From Bog-473 sp963721585 (lineage in GTDB: Bacteria; Actinomycetota; Acidimicrobiia; Acidimicrobiales; RAAP-2): a stretch of 64,000 bases of DNA. Positions 8,145-16,379 of this stretch are shown here, piece after piece (the first letter of the stretch is position 1; every line of letters starts with the position of its first letter). Position numbers and translations under genes: made by a program. Location: NCBI GenBank assembly GCA_963721585.1, contig CAVRJN010000008.1, forward strand, positions 248,001-312,000, in the 5' to 3' direction. The notes under the pieces were generated by a model. The model searched no databases. It was not told the DNA's origin and worked only from the letters and a program-made list of their open reading frames with translations.

Positions 8145-8841
8145 TCACCAGTGCTCGGATCCGCTGACCCCCGTGGCCAGGGCGGCACGAACGAGGTCGG
8201 GCGTCGCTCCGGGCGCACGCCCGAGGTAGTCCACGATGGCGGGGTCGTCGAGGTCGAACGTCTCGCGCAGTCCGCTGACGATGTGGGCCAGGTACGCAAG
8301 CGACGGCGCCGCCGGAGCCACCGACCCGGGCGGCCCGGGGGCCGTGAACGTCAAGGCCGGAAGGCCTTCGAGGGTGCCGACGCAGATCAGGCGGTCGTAG
8401 CGACCCGGCCCGGCCAGCATGGAGAAGCCTTCGACCAGTGCACTCGGCTCGAGGTGGATCGGGCCGGTGAGCCGACCGTTCTCCTGGGCCATCACGTCCT
8501 CGAGCTGATCCCATGCGAGGCGCCAGGCCCGGACCAGGATCTCCGCGCCGGGGCGCTCGCCCGGCGCGGCCGGCTCGATGGCGGCCGGGGCGCCCCCCCA
8601 CGTCCGCGAATGCCCGAAGAAGTACAAGCATCCCGGCACTCTCAGGGCGCGCCAGGACCGGGGAAGGCGACGGTCGCCGCGCGCCGGGAAGGGCCCGGCT
8701 CGACCCTTGTGCGGTGCCACCGGTGATGTAGCAGGCGAAGCGCTCGGCGGAGAGGTTGGAGCCGTACGCGGCGTAGAACACCTCGTGGCGGCGGGCTGAA
8801 GCGGGGGCTCCGAGCGGGGTTCGTGCGGATCTCGTGTGCAT
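8145..8841 (-). CDS. Gamma-glutamylcyclotransferase-like protein (one frameshift as read)
   Basis: The N-terminal frame gives HEVFYAAYGSNLSAERFACY, the YGSNL signature of the GGCT/AIG2-like fold. The frame then shifts by one base near 8677-8684 (GCGCGGCGACC) and continues as DRRLPRSWRALRVPGCLYFF, RTWGGAPAAIEP and a WDQLEDVMAQEN region. Removing one G restores about 231 residues with a continuous family pattern, so an assembly error is as likely as a real mutation. GGCT-fold enzymes cyclise or transfer gamma-glutamyl groups; the exact reaction is unknown. The 167 bases upstream hold nothing I recognise. Confidence 0.65.
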
Positions 8842-9008
8842 GGCGGGGTGATTATCGCCGCCAGCGTCCCATGCCAGCGGGCCCCGCTCCCTACGGATCT
8901 GCATGCTGCCCGTGCGGTCGCTGCCGCCATCGCCTCCGCATGGGCCACCGCCTGGTGCAGACGCCAAGGACGGAATATCGGTTCGACGCAGCAGGGTTGG
9001 CGCGCCAA

Positions 9009-9335
9009 TCAGGTCGGTCGGGCGGTGCGCCGCAACGAGAGCAGCGACGGAAACCCGACGACGAAGGTCTGCAGTCTCCAGCCGCGCGGTGAGAGCCCGC
9101 GGCGCCTGGCCATGCGCCCGACGACCAGCGCCTCGGTCACGTGGATGACGGCGGTCCCGATCAGCATGAGCTGCAGGGTCTCCCGCGGGGGCAAGGCGTC
9201 ACCCGTCATGTCGTTGACCTTGTCGTAGGAGGTCTTGCTCACCGAGAGCTTCGTGAGGGCGACGATGCCGCCGTCGAGGAGGAGGAACCAGAACACCGAA
9301 GGGCGGACGACACCGGACCGCTTTGCACGTGGCAT
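9009..9335 (-). CDS. Small integral membrane protein of unknown function
   Basis: A 108-residue protein with two hydrophobic segments, about residues 12-27 (VFWFLLLDGGIVALT) and 55-75 (LQLMLIGTAVIHVTEALVVG), separated by a polar loop (SKTSYDKVNDMTGDALPPRE). The C-terminus is basic (RRTARPT). It lies nine bases from the 5' end of the next minus-strand gene's stop-side neighbour, rlmN, and may be cotranscribed with it. Family not recognised. Confidence 0.65.
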   Translation of the reverse strand: MPRAKRSGVVRPSVFWFLLLDGGIVALTKLSVSKTSYDKVNDMTGDALPPRETLQLMLIGTAVIHVTEALVVGRMARRRGLSPRGWRLQTFVVGFPSLLSLRRTARPT

Positions 9336-9344
9336 ACGGACGTT

Positions 9345-10412
9345 CTACCGAGAGCGGGCGCCGCGGAGCAACTGCACAGGGTCAGGCCGCCGCTCCGACG
9401 AGGGGCGGGGCGTGGCGGCGAGCTGCCCGCACGCGGCGTCGATCTCGGCGCCCCTCGTGATGCGGATGGTGGCGTTCACCCCGAGTGCGAGCAACTGGTC
9501 CCGGAATTGGCGCACCTGCCGTCGAGTCGAGCCCACCACGGGGTAGCCCGGCGTGGGGTTGAGCGGGATGAGATTGACGTGGGCGCCCAGCGGGCGGGCG
9601 AACGCCGCCAGCTCGGCCGCGTCGCTGTCCCGGTCGTTGACGCCGTCGATCATGGCCCACTCGATGGAGAGGCGACGGCCGCTGGCCGCCACATAGTCGG
9701 CACAGGCGGTGGCCAGCATCCCGAGCGGGTAACGCCGGTTGATGGGCACGAGCTGGTCGCGCAGCGTGTCGTTGGCGGCATGGAGCGACACGGCGAGGTT
9801 GACGGGCAGGGTCTCGGCCGCCAGGCGCCGGATGCCGGGCACGATGCCCACCGTGGAGAGGGTGAGATGCCGGGCCGAGAGGCCCATGTCGCCGTGCAGC
9901 CGTTCGACTGCGCCCCAGACCCGGTCGTAGTTGGCCAGCGGCTCCCCCATCCCCATGAAGACGACGTTCGAGACTCGCCGCGGCGCCGCCTGCCGCATGG
10001 CGACGGCCACCTGCTCCACGATCTCGCCCTGGGCGAGCTGGCGCTGAAACCCGGCCTGTCCCGTGGCGCAGAACTGGCAGGCCATGGCACAGCCAGCCTG
10101 GGTGGACACGCAGACGGTCACCCGGTCCGGATAGCGCATCAGGACCGTCTCGATTTTGGCCCCGTCATGGAGCGCCCACAGCCACTTGGTGGTCTCGCCG
10201 TCGTCGGCCGACTGGCTCGACACCTCGTGCAGGGCGGGGGGCAGCGCTGCGGCCAGGGCCGTGCGCAGAACCGCCGGGAGCTCCGTCAGATCCTCGGGCC
10301 GCTGCACCCGGACGTGCAGACCGTCCCAGACCTGGCGCACCCGGTAGTCCGGCTCACCGTCGAGGATGCCGGCCAGCTCCTGCCGCGTCAGGTCGTAGGG
10401 CGCGGGCATCAT
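9345..10412 (-). CDS. rlmN: 23S rRNA (adenine2503-C2)-methyltransferase
   Basis: A 355-residue radical-SAM methyltransferase. The CxxxCxxC cluster is in GCAMACQFCATGQ, the GEP motif in FMGMGEPLANYDRV, and the C-terminal resolving cysteine in RGAEIDAACGQL. These features and the length identify RlmN, which methylates A2503 of 23S rRNA and A37 of some tRNAs using a methyl-cysteine intermediate. The start has two adjacent Met codons; either is possible. Housekeeping gene. Confidence 0.95.
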   Translation of the reverse strand: MMPAPYDLTRQELAGILDGEPDYRVRQVWDGLHVRVQRPEDLTELPAVLRTALAAALPPALHEVSSQSADDGETTKWLWALHDGAKIETVLMRYPDRVTVCVSTQAGCAMACQFCATGQAGFQRQLAQGEIVEQVAVAMRQAAPRRVSNVVFMGMGEPLANYDRVWGAVERLHGDMGLSARHLTLSTVGIVPGIRRLAAETLPVNLAVSLHAANDTLRDQLVPINRRYPLGMLATACADYVAASGRRLSIEWAMIDGVNDRDSDAAELAAFARPLGAHVNLIPLNPTPGYPVVGSTRRQVRQFRDQLLALGVNATIRITRGAEIDAACGQLAATPRPSSERRPDPVQLLRGARSR

Positions 10413-10474
10413 CCCAGGCTACGGGGCGCGACGACCCCGGCCGGCGGCTGTGGCGACGGTCGAGGAGGGCGGCG

Positions 10475-11626
10475 TCAGGTGTACTCGGTGCCCAGGATGA
10501 CCGTGCCCGCTGCGGTGAACCAGCCGCTGGTGCCGTTCACACATGCCAGCTCTGCCTCGGGCACTTGGCGCGCCCCGGCCTCTCCACGAAGCTGCGTGAC
10601 GGCCTCAATGAGCAGGAACATCCCCCGCATGCCCGGCTGGCAGGCGGACAGGCCGCCCCCGTCAGTGTTGGTGGGGAGCGCACCGCCCACGCGCATCCTG
10701 CCGTCCTCGACGAACGCCCCGCCCTCACCCTTCTTGCAGAACCCCAGTCCCTCGAGCGTCAGGATGACCATGGGCGTGAAGGCGTCGTAGACCTGCGCGG
10801 TGTCGATGTCCCCGGGAGTGACCCCCGCCCGCTCGAAGGCCAGCTTCCCGGAGCGCACGCAGGGGGACTCGGTGAAGTCCTCCCATTCGCTCATCGTCGT
10901 GTGGGAGGTGGCCTCGCCGGTGCCGAGGACCCACACGGGCGCTTTGGCGCAATCCCGGGCCCGTTCCTCGTGGGTCAGCACGATGGCGCCGCCACCGTCG
11001 GTTCGGATGCAGCAGTGGAGCTTGCTCAGCGGGTCCCACACCGGGGGGGCATCGACCACGTCGGCGATCGTGATGGGGTCCCGGTAGAAGGCATCGGGGT
11101 TGAGGCCGGCGTTGTAGCGGGTGGAGACGGCCACCTCGGCCAGCTGCTCAATGGTGGTGCCGAACTCGTGCATGTGGCGCCGGGCCACCATGGCGTAGTG
11201 CGACCCCACCGGGTGACCGAACGGCGCCGCGAATTGGATGGGCCCACGCGTCCCGAACGAGAGGTTCGCCATGCGCAGCTTCTTCTTCAGGTCGGCCCGT
11301 TGCGTGGACCCGTAGGTGAGCACGACGACCTCGACGAGGCCCTGGGCAATGGCCGCCGCGGCGTGCTCGACCATGCCCTCCCAGATGCTGCCGCCGTGCC
11401 CGGTCGAGTCCACCCAGTCGGGCCGGAGGCCGAGATACTCGGCCAGCTCCACCGGCGGCAACGCACCGGTGAGCGACATGAACCCGTCGACCTCGGACTT
11501 CTCGATCCCCGCGTCGGCCAGCGCCCGCGTCGTGCCCTGGAAATTCAGCTCGAACGCCGTCTTGTCGTCGACGCGTCCGCAGTCGGACGTCGATGCGCCT
11601 ACGATCGCCACGCGGCGGTTCGGCAT
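10475..11626 (-). CDS. Thiolase-fold lipid-transfer/acetyl-CoA acetyltransferase-like protein lacking the N-terminal Cys
   Basis: A 383-residue thiolase-superfamily protein of the SCP-x/Ltp type. Where thiolases have the acylated cysteine, this one reads DSTGHGGSIWEGMVEHAAAA (residues 73-92), with no Cys. HCCIRTDGGGA and NTDGGGLSACQPG are the Ltp-type motifs, and the C-terminus is VNGTSGWFTAAGTVILG. Actinobacterial Ltp2-type proteins lacking this Cys act as retro-aldolases with DUF35 partners in steroid side-chain loss. A similar C-C cleaving role is inference. ATG chosen at MPNRRVAIVG, the usual family start, behind AGAGGAGATC. Confidence 0.82.
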   Translation of the reverse strand: MPNRRVAIVGASTSDCGRVDDKTAFELNFQGTTRALADAGIEKSEVDGFMSLTGALPPVELAEYLGLRPDWVDSTGHGGSIWEGMVEHAAAAIAQGLVEVVVLTYGSTQRADLKKKLRMANLSFGTRGPIQFAAPFGHPVGSHYAMVARRHMHEFGTTIEQLAEVAVSTRYNAGLNPDAFYRDPITIADVVDAPPVWDPLSKLHCCIRTDGGGAIVLTHEERARDCAKAPVWVLGTGEATSHTTMSEWEDFTESPCVRSGKLAFERAGVTPGDIDTAQVYDAFTPMVILTLEGLGFCKKGEGGAFVEDGRMRVGGALPTNTDGGGLSACQPGMRGMFLLIEAVTQLRGEAGARQVPEAELACVNGTSGWFTAAGTVILGTEYT

Positions 11627-11802
11627 TGATCTCCTCTTCTTCCGTCTTCCACCGGTGGTCCCCACCCGGAGATCCGGGATCATCCGGCGCCCCGCTTGAG
11701 GCCCGGGTGACCTCGTGGAAGATTAGGTCGCCGGGATGGACCTCGATCCGCTGCCGACCGGCGACCGATCGATCGCGTCGAATGCCATCGTCGTGCTGGT
11801 TT

Positions 11803-11842
11803 GGTGCAGGTGCAGGTGCAGGTGCAGGTGCAGGTGCAGGTG
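11803..11842 (+). repeat. Hexanucleotide tandem repeat (GGTGCA)6 plus GGTG
   Basis: Six exact copies of GGTGCA followed by GGTG lie in the 242-base gap between divergent thiolase-like and enoyl-CoA hydratase genes, ending 26 bases before the hydratase ATG. Apart from this repeat and the hydratase ribosome-binding site (AAGGAGACCG) I see nothing else in the gap. Copy-number change by slippage would alter the 5' leader length or promoter spacing. Confidence 0.9.
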
Positions 11843-11868
11843 GAGCGGAGACACCCTCAAGGAGACCG

Positions 11869-12708
11869 ATGAGCGACACGACCGAGAGCCCGGCGGGCGA
11901 CGATCTGATACGCCGGATCGAGGACGGCATCTGCTGGATCACCCTCAACCGGCCCGACGCCGGGAACGCCATGACCCAGTTCATGCGGGACCAGATAGCC
12001 GCATGGGTGCGCGACGCGTCATCCGACCTGTTCGTCCGGGTGGTCGTCATCACGGCGGCCGGCGAGAAGGCCTTCTGCTCGGGCGCCGACCTGCGCGGCG
12101 GCCAACTGCCCCCACGGCCGAAGCCCGACGATGCGCCGCAGAGCGTCGTCGGCGAGGCGTCACGCATGATCAGGGACGGCTGGCAGAGCCTGGTCACTTC
12201 CATCCTCGACTGCGAGAAGCCGGTCATCGCCGGCGTCAACGGCACGGCGGCGGGTGGCGGGATGCACCTCGCGCTCGCCTGCGATCTCGTCGTGATGGCC
12301 GAGGAGGCCAAGTTCGTCGAGGTCTTCGTGCGGCGGGGCATCGCGCCGGATGCCGGCGGGGCCTGGATCCTGACCCGGCTGGTGGGGATCCAGAAGGCCA
12401 AGGAGCTGTTCTTCTTCGGTGACGACGTCCCTGCCGCCGAGGCCTACCGCATCGGCTTGGTCAACCGGCTCGTGCCCCGCAGTGAGCTCCGGGCGACGCT
12501 GGAGGAGATGGCCGGCCGGCTCGCCAAGGGGCCGACCAAGGCGATATGGATCGCCAAGTGGCTGACCAACCGGGCGCTCGACGTCGACCGCGCCACGTCG
12601 CTCTACGACGAGGCCATCGGGCAGGAGCTGGTCACCAACACCCTCGATTCCAAGGAGGGCATCGCCAGCTTCGTGGAGCGGCGGCCCTCCGAGTTCAAGG
12701 GCTGGTAG
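11869..12708 (+). CDS. Enoyl-CoA hydratase/isomerase family protein
   Basis: A 279-residue crotonase with oxyanion-hole motifs KAFCSGADLRGGQ and GVNGTAAGGGMHLALACD, then FVEVFVRRGIAPDAGG where one catalytic Glu normally lies. The segment PKPDDAPQSVVGEASRMIRD between the two motifs is longer than average. It probably hydrates or isomerises an acyl-CoA intermediate. AAGGAGACCG supports the ATG. It diverges from the Cys-less thiolase-like gene across a region with a hexanucleotide repeat. Confidence 0.87.
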   Translation: MSDTTESPAGDDLIRRIEDGICWITLNRPDAGNAMTQFMRDQIAAWVRDASSDLFVRVVVITAAGEKAFCSGADLRGGQLPPRPKPDDAPQSVVGEASRMIRDGWQSLVTSILDCEKPVIAGVNGTAAGGGMHLALACDLVVMAEEAKFVEVFVRRGIAPDAGGAWILTRLVGIQKAKELFFFGDDVPAAEAYRIGLVNRLVPRSELRATLEEMAGRLAKGPTKAIWIAKWLTNRALDVDRATSLYDEAIGQELVTNTLDSKEGIASFVERRPSEFKGW

Positions 12709-12723
12709 CAGGGGCCCACGCCG

Positions 12724-13548
12724 TCACGGGGTCGACGACGACGTCGTCGTCGACCCACTCAGGGCCGGACCGGTGGTGGTCGTCGTCGGCGCGGTCGGCG
12801 GCGTCGTCGTTGTCACCGCGCTTCCGTTGGGTGCGGTGGTGCTCGTCGTGGTCGTTGTTGCCGTCGTCGCCGTGGTGGAGGTCGACGCACCCGTGGTCGC
12901 CGTGGTCGAGGTGGTCGACGTCGGCGTGGCTGGCGATGTGGGCGACGGGTTGAAGATCTGATTCAGTGTGGTTCCACCGCCCGCTCCGCCGAAGATCGCC
13001 GAGAGGGGAGTCCCCGAGATCAGCTCGACGGCCGTGATGAACAGCAGCGCGAGGACGAACACGACGCCGGCGGCGGCGGCGATGGCGCGCCAGGAGAATC
13101 CCAGTGGCGGCGCGCGCCGGGCGGCCGCTGGACGCGTCGGCGTGGTCGTGGCCTGCACGCGCTGGGTGGCAGGGGTCACCGGGGCCGCCGGCGATGCCAT
13201 TTCGATCGTCTCGGGCGCGCCGCTGCCCTTCGGGCCCGACTGCCCGGCCACCTCCGTGGGGGCGGAGGAAGCGTCGGCGTCCACTGAGGATGCCGACGGG
13301 CCGTTCGCCCCCGTGCCCCCGAGCCGGCGCAGCAAGGTCGAGCTCTCGGGAGCCCGCACCGCGACCTGCTTGACCACCTGGTGGCCCCGGTCGATCGATT
13401 GGGCCACGAAGGCGGTGGCCATGGTGGCCGCCGCCGATCCGATGGCCACGCCGACGATCGTCCCCTTCACCCCGAAGACCGACGCGATGACGGCGGCGCA
13501 CACCGCGCCGGCCGTCGAAGCGAGGATCTGGCGAATCGAGAACTTCAC
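12724..13548 (-). CDS. Membrane-anchored Thr/Ser-rich protein
   Basis: A 274-residue protein. The N-terminal 45 residues are glycine/alanine-rich and hydrophobic (STAGAVCAAVIASVFGVKGT) and resemble a glycine-zipper-like membrane segment. A polar Ala/Pro linker follows, then a strong transmembrane helix at about 154-172 (AIAAAAGVVFVLALLFITAVE), and finally some 75 residues almost wholly Thr, Ser, Ala and Pro. This looks like an exposed, possibly glycosylated stalk. Family not recognised. The low-complexity tail is encoded by GTC/CAC-type repeats near 12770-12900. Confidence 0.65.
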   Translation of the reverse strand: MKFSIRQILASTAGAVCAAVIASVFGVKGTIVGVAIGSAAATMATAFVAQSIDRGHQVVKQVAVRAPESSTLLRRLGGTGANGPSASSVDADASSAPTEVAGQSGPKGSGAPETIEMASPAAPVTPATQRVQATTTPTRPAAARRAPPLGFSWRAIAAAAGVVFVLALLFITAVELISGTPLSAIFGGAGGGTTLNQIFNPSPTSPATPTSTTSTTATTGASTSTTATTATTTTTSTTAPNGSAVTTTTPPTAPTTTTTGPALSGSTTTSSSTP

Positions 13549-13559
13549 GCCAGGTGTGT

Positions 13560-14060
13560 CTAGTCGCCCACGAGGGGTTCGACGGCACGGGTGATGAATT
13601 GGCGTGCACCCGAATCGAGAACCCAGTCGTGTCCGAAACGGGCAATGGGGCCCGCAAAGCGCGAGACCAGCCTCAACGCCCTGTTCCCGGGCGCCAGTGA
13701 GCTGTCCAGCGTGGCCGTGCAGCCGTTGTCCGTGTCGCTGAAGGTCAGCATTGCCGATCCCACGACGTCCCCGCCGACCTTGGCCCGGACCAGCACGGCC
13801 GGCTCGACGTCCTCGATGGCCACCCGGAAGCGCACCAGGTAGGGCACCGGTGGTTGCACCTCACACCGCCACTCCTCGTCCGACGAGAGCCCGGCGGCGT
13901 CGAACGCCCGCAACCACGGCCACCATGTGCGGTACTCGGACACCTCGCTGATCAGACGCCAGACCTCCTCACGCGGCAGTGGCAGCTCGTACCGGTGCAC
14001 CGTCGTGATGGCGCCTCGGATCTCGCGGACCGGGCCCGTCCCGCCATCGTGGGCATTCAC
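13560..14060 (-). CDS. SRPBCC (START-like) family protein
   Basis: A 166-residue polyketide-cyclase/START-like protein: TTVHRYELPLPREEVWRLIS forms the first strand and helix, EYRTWWPWLRAF the usual second element, and FGHDWVLDSGARQFITRAVE the long C-terminal helix. SRPBCC proteins bind hydrophobic ligands in a deep cavity. The GTG start overlaps the stop of the upstream small gene (GTGA), which decided the start; longer in-frame translation gives a basic, non-family extension. Confidence 0.75.
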   Translation of the reverse strand: MNAHDGGTGPVREIRGAITTVHRYELPLPREEVWRLISEVSEYRTWWPWLRAFDAAGLSSDEEWRCEVQPPVPYLVRFRVAIEDVEPAVLVRAKVGGDVVGSAMLTFSDTDNGCTATLDSSLAPGNRALRLVSRFAGPIARFGHDWVLDSGARQFITRAVEPLVGD

Positions 14061-14317
14061 TCGCCCACGGACCCGTCGATCTGCTGGAGCGCCAGGCCGG
14101 CCTGCCTTCCGTGACGACCGCTTCCCTCGATCACGCTGCACCGCGACGACATCGGTTCGTGGTGCATGCACGGCTCTACGTCCGCCATGGCCACAGGGAC
14201 TTGGAGATCGTCGAAGTCGGCGTCAGGTTCCTTCCCGAAGGAGACCACGGCACGGTCGAGCATCGTGCCGCGGCCGCCGGGGGTCTCCGGATCCGACCGG
14301 GTCACCACGGGCAGCAC
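14057..14317 (-). CDS. Hypothetical small acidic protein (86 aa)
   Basis: The frame (GTG start; an internal ATG at 14263 gives 68 residues) contains MLDRAVVSFGKEPDADFDD, then DVEPCMHHEPMSSRCSV with closely placed Cys and His. Its stop overlaps the SRPBCC start by four bases, a layout typical of real actinobacterial operons, which is the main reason to call it. It fills the divergent gap with the next plus-strand gene. No family recognised; it could be untranslated leader. Confidence 0.35.
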   Translation of the reverse strand: MLPVVTRSDPETPGGRGTMLDRAVVSFGKEPDADFDDLQVPVAMADVEPCMHHEPMSSRCSVIEGSGRHGRQAGLALQQIDGSVGE

Positions 14318-14374
14318 CGACCCAGGCTAACGGGGTGCCCCGGCGAAATCATCGGAGGAGAAGGGGCCGGTAAC

Positions 14375-14809
14375 ATGGCCTTCGTGCGTGAACGGTGGCT
14401 TTCCAGGAGAGCCGTGTCGCTCCACCTGGCCGTCCTCGTGTTCGTCCCGGGTTGTGCGGTGGCCGCCTGGTGGCAGATCCACCGAGCCCAGGACGGGAAC
14501 CAGCTGAGCTACCTCTATTCGGTGATGTGGCCCGTCTTCGGGATCCTGGGCCTCTTCTTTTGGTGGATGTTGCTCCACACCGATTACGAGGCCGTCGGGC
14601 TCAAGGGCATGCGGCGCCAACAAGAAGCTGCGGCCGCCGATGCTGGAGGAACGGCCGCAGCCCCGCCGGCTCCCGAGGCGCCGGCACCCACCCTCGCGGT
14701 CGAGGACCCCGAATTGGCGGCCTACAACGCGCGGCTGGCCGCGCTCGCCGCCAAGGGACCGAAGACGTGGCGGGCCCGCGAAAAAGTCGTCGTCCGGCGC
14801 GAGCAATGA
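14375..14809 (+). CDS. Actinobacterial two-TM membrane protein
   Basis: A 144-residue protein starting MAFVRERWLSRRAVSLH. Two hydrophobic helices are visible: LHLAVLVFVPGCAVAAWW (about 15-32) and LYSVMWPVFGILGLFFWWML (about 44-63), with the RAQDGNQLSYLYS loop between. An Ala/Pro-rich linker leads to a conserved cytoplasmic tail DPELAAYNARLAALAA. The stop overlaps the next gene (ATGA). Actinobacteria often pair this protein with a DUF3817 membrane protein; function unknown. Confidence 0.75.
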   Translation: MAFVRERWLSRRAVSLHLAVLVFVPGCAVAAWWQIHRAQDGNQLSYLYSVMWPVFGILGLFFWWMLLHTDYEAVGLKGMRRQQEAAAADAGGTAAAPPAPEAPAPTLAVEDPELAAYNARLAALAAKGPKTWRAREKVVVRREQ

Positions 14810-15195
14810 GGCGCCTCACGCAGCGGGGCCTGCCGGGGGCGCTCTTCCGCTACCAGCTCATGGCCAACATCGTCGGCGTGTTGATCATTCCGCTGTTCGT
14901 CTTCACGGGCCTGCACTACCTGGTCTCGGGGCGGGGCTTCAAAATCGAGCTCGCCATCTTCGGCGTCGGGCACGGCTACCTGTACATCGTCTACCTGATC
15001 GCTGCCGGGTTCCTGGCGCTCAAGGCGCGGCTGCACATCCCCTGGATCATCTTGATGTTCGCGGCCGGGCTCGTCCCCGGCCTGACCTTCCTCGTCGAGT
15101 GGATCGTCGTGACCCGCAAGGTCCAGCCGCTCATTGCCGCACAGGAAGCGGCTGCCGGGGCCGAGACTTCCGGGGTCAGTCCAGCCGCTCGATGA
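14806..15195 (+). CDS. DUF3817 domain membrane protein
   Basis: A 129-residue integral membrane protein matching the DUF3817 pattern: FRYQLMANIVGVLIIPLFVF, then VGHGYLYIVYLIAAGFLALK and an IPWIILMFAAGLVPGLTFLV helix ending in EWIVVTRKV. About three to four membrane helices. It is translationally coupled to the preceding two-TM gene by ATGA. Related proteins are abundant in actinobacteria and of unknown role. Its 3' end overlaps the convergent thiolase by 20 bases. Confidence 0.82.
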   Translation: MRRLTQRGLPGALFRYQLMANIVGVLIIPLFVFTGLHYLVSGRGFKIELAIFGVGHGYLYIVYLIAAGFLALKARLHIPWIILMFAAGLVPGLTFLVEWIVVTRKVQPLIAAQEAAAGAETSGVSPAAR

Positions 15196-16357
15196 CGGTG
15201 CCGTTCGCCTGGCCGCCGCCCTCACACATGGTCTGATAGCCGTACCGGCCGCCGGTCGACTCCAGGTGGTTCAGCAGCGTGCCCATCAAGCGCACGCCGC
15301 TGGCGCCGAGCGGGTGCCCGATGGCAATGGCGCCACCGCGAGGGTTGAAACGCGCCATGTCGTAGGAGAACTCCTTCTGCCACATCAGCGCGACGGCGGC
15401 GAACGCCTCGTTGCACTCGACAGCGTCGAACTCGTCGACCTTCATGCCCGAACGCGTGAGGAGCTTGTGGGTGACCGGCACGGGAGCCGACAGCACGATG
15501 GCCGCATCCTCCGCCGTGACAGCGAAATGGGCGAATCGGGCGCGGATCGGGAGACCGAGTGCCTCGGCGACCGAACGGTCGGCGATCAGCATGGCGGCCG
15601 CGCCGTCCGTCGTCTGGGACGAATTGCCGGCCGTGATGTCGGGCGCCGTGTCCGGGTCCCAGCTCTGGGCCGGCGGCAGTGCGGCGAGCGCCTCGATCGT
15701 CGAGGAACGCCGGATGCCCTCGTCGCTACGGAGGGATTCCCCGGTCAGGCTGCCGTCCGCTGCCTTGATGGGGACCGCGATCGCCTCACGCTCGAAGTGC
15801 CCGCTGTCCCAGCTCTCGGCAGCCCGGCGGTGGGACTCCAGCGCGTAGGCATCCATCTCCTGGCGCGTGATCCCGTACCGTTCGGCCAGGACCTGGCTCA
15901 CCCGGAACTGGGTCCAGAGCCGGCCGTCCACCGCCTCCATGAACGAAGGGGGGAACGGGCCCGTGCCTCCCCGTGCATTAGAAGCGAGCGGCACCCGGCT
16001 CATGACCTCGGCGCCGCAGGCGATCACCAGGTCGTAGTGGTCCGCCGCCACCCCCGCGGCACCGAAGTGGACGGCCTGCTGGGACGAGCCGCACTGGCGA
16101 TCGACCGTCGTGGCCGGCACGGTCTGGGGCAGTCCGGCCGAGACCCACGCGTTGCGGGCGAGGTTCGTGCTCTGCTCGCCCACCTGGCTCACACACCCAC
16201 CGATGACGTCGTCGATGCGCTCGGGGTCCACACCCGTCCGCTCGATCAGTGTGGTGAGGGCGAATCCCAGGAGGTCTGCCGGATGCCAGTTGGCGAGGGC
16301 GCCGCCCCTTTTGCCGAACGCCGTCCGCACGACATCGACGATGACGGGCTCTCTCAT
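15176..16357 (-). CDS. Acetyl-CoA C-acyltransferase (thiolase)
   Basis: A 393-residue thiolase with all catalytic residues: Cys89 in TVDRQCGSSQQAVHFG, His in IAIGHPLGASGVRL and the second Cys in TMCEGGGQANGTVIERL. It should cleave 3-ketoacyl-CoA (or condense acetyl-CoA) in beta-oxidation. The ATG at MREPVIVDVV is preceded by AGGAGGCAACACC, a good ribosome-binding site. It lies just upstream of the ABC importer genes on the same strand side, which may feed the same pathway. Confidence 0.9.
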   Translation of the reverse strand: MREPVIVDVVRTAFGKRGGALANWHPADLLGFALTTLIERTGVDPERIDDVIGGCVSQVGEQSTNLARNAWVSAGLPQTVPATTVDRQCGSSQQAVHFGAAGVAADHYDLVIACGAEVMSRVPLASNARGGTGPFPPSFMEAVDGRLWTQFRVSQVLAERYGITRQEMDAYALESHRRAAESWDSGHFEREAIAVPIKAADGSLTGESLRSDEGIRRSSTIEALAALPPAQSWDPDTAPDITAGNSSQTTDGAAAMLIADRSVAEALGLPIRARFAHFAVTAEDAAIVLSAPVPVTHKLLTRSGMKVDEFDAVECNEAFAAVALMWQKEFSYDMARFNPRGGAIAIGHPLGASGVRLMGTLLNHLESTGGRYGYQTMCEGGGQANGTVIERLD

Positions 16358-16379
16358 GGTGTTGCCTCCTCTGTAGTCC

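Noticed and set aside
8670..8690. Programmed frameshifting as an explanation for split genes
   Set aside because: The break sites share no slippery heptamer or downstream structure, occur in unrelated families and go in both directions.
12770..12905. Repetitive GTCGTC/GTGGTC stretch as a possible CRISPR or VNTR
   Set aside because: It encodes the Thr/Ser-rich tail of a membrane protein; units are irregular and there are no spacers.
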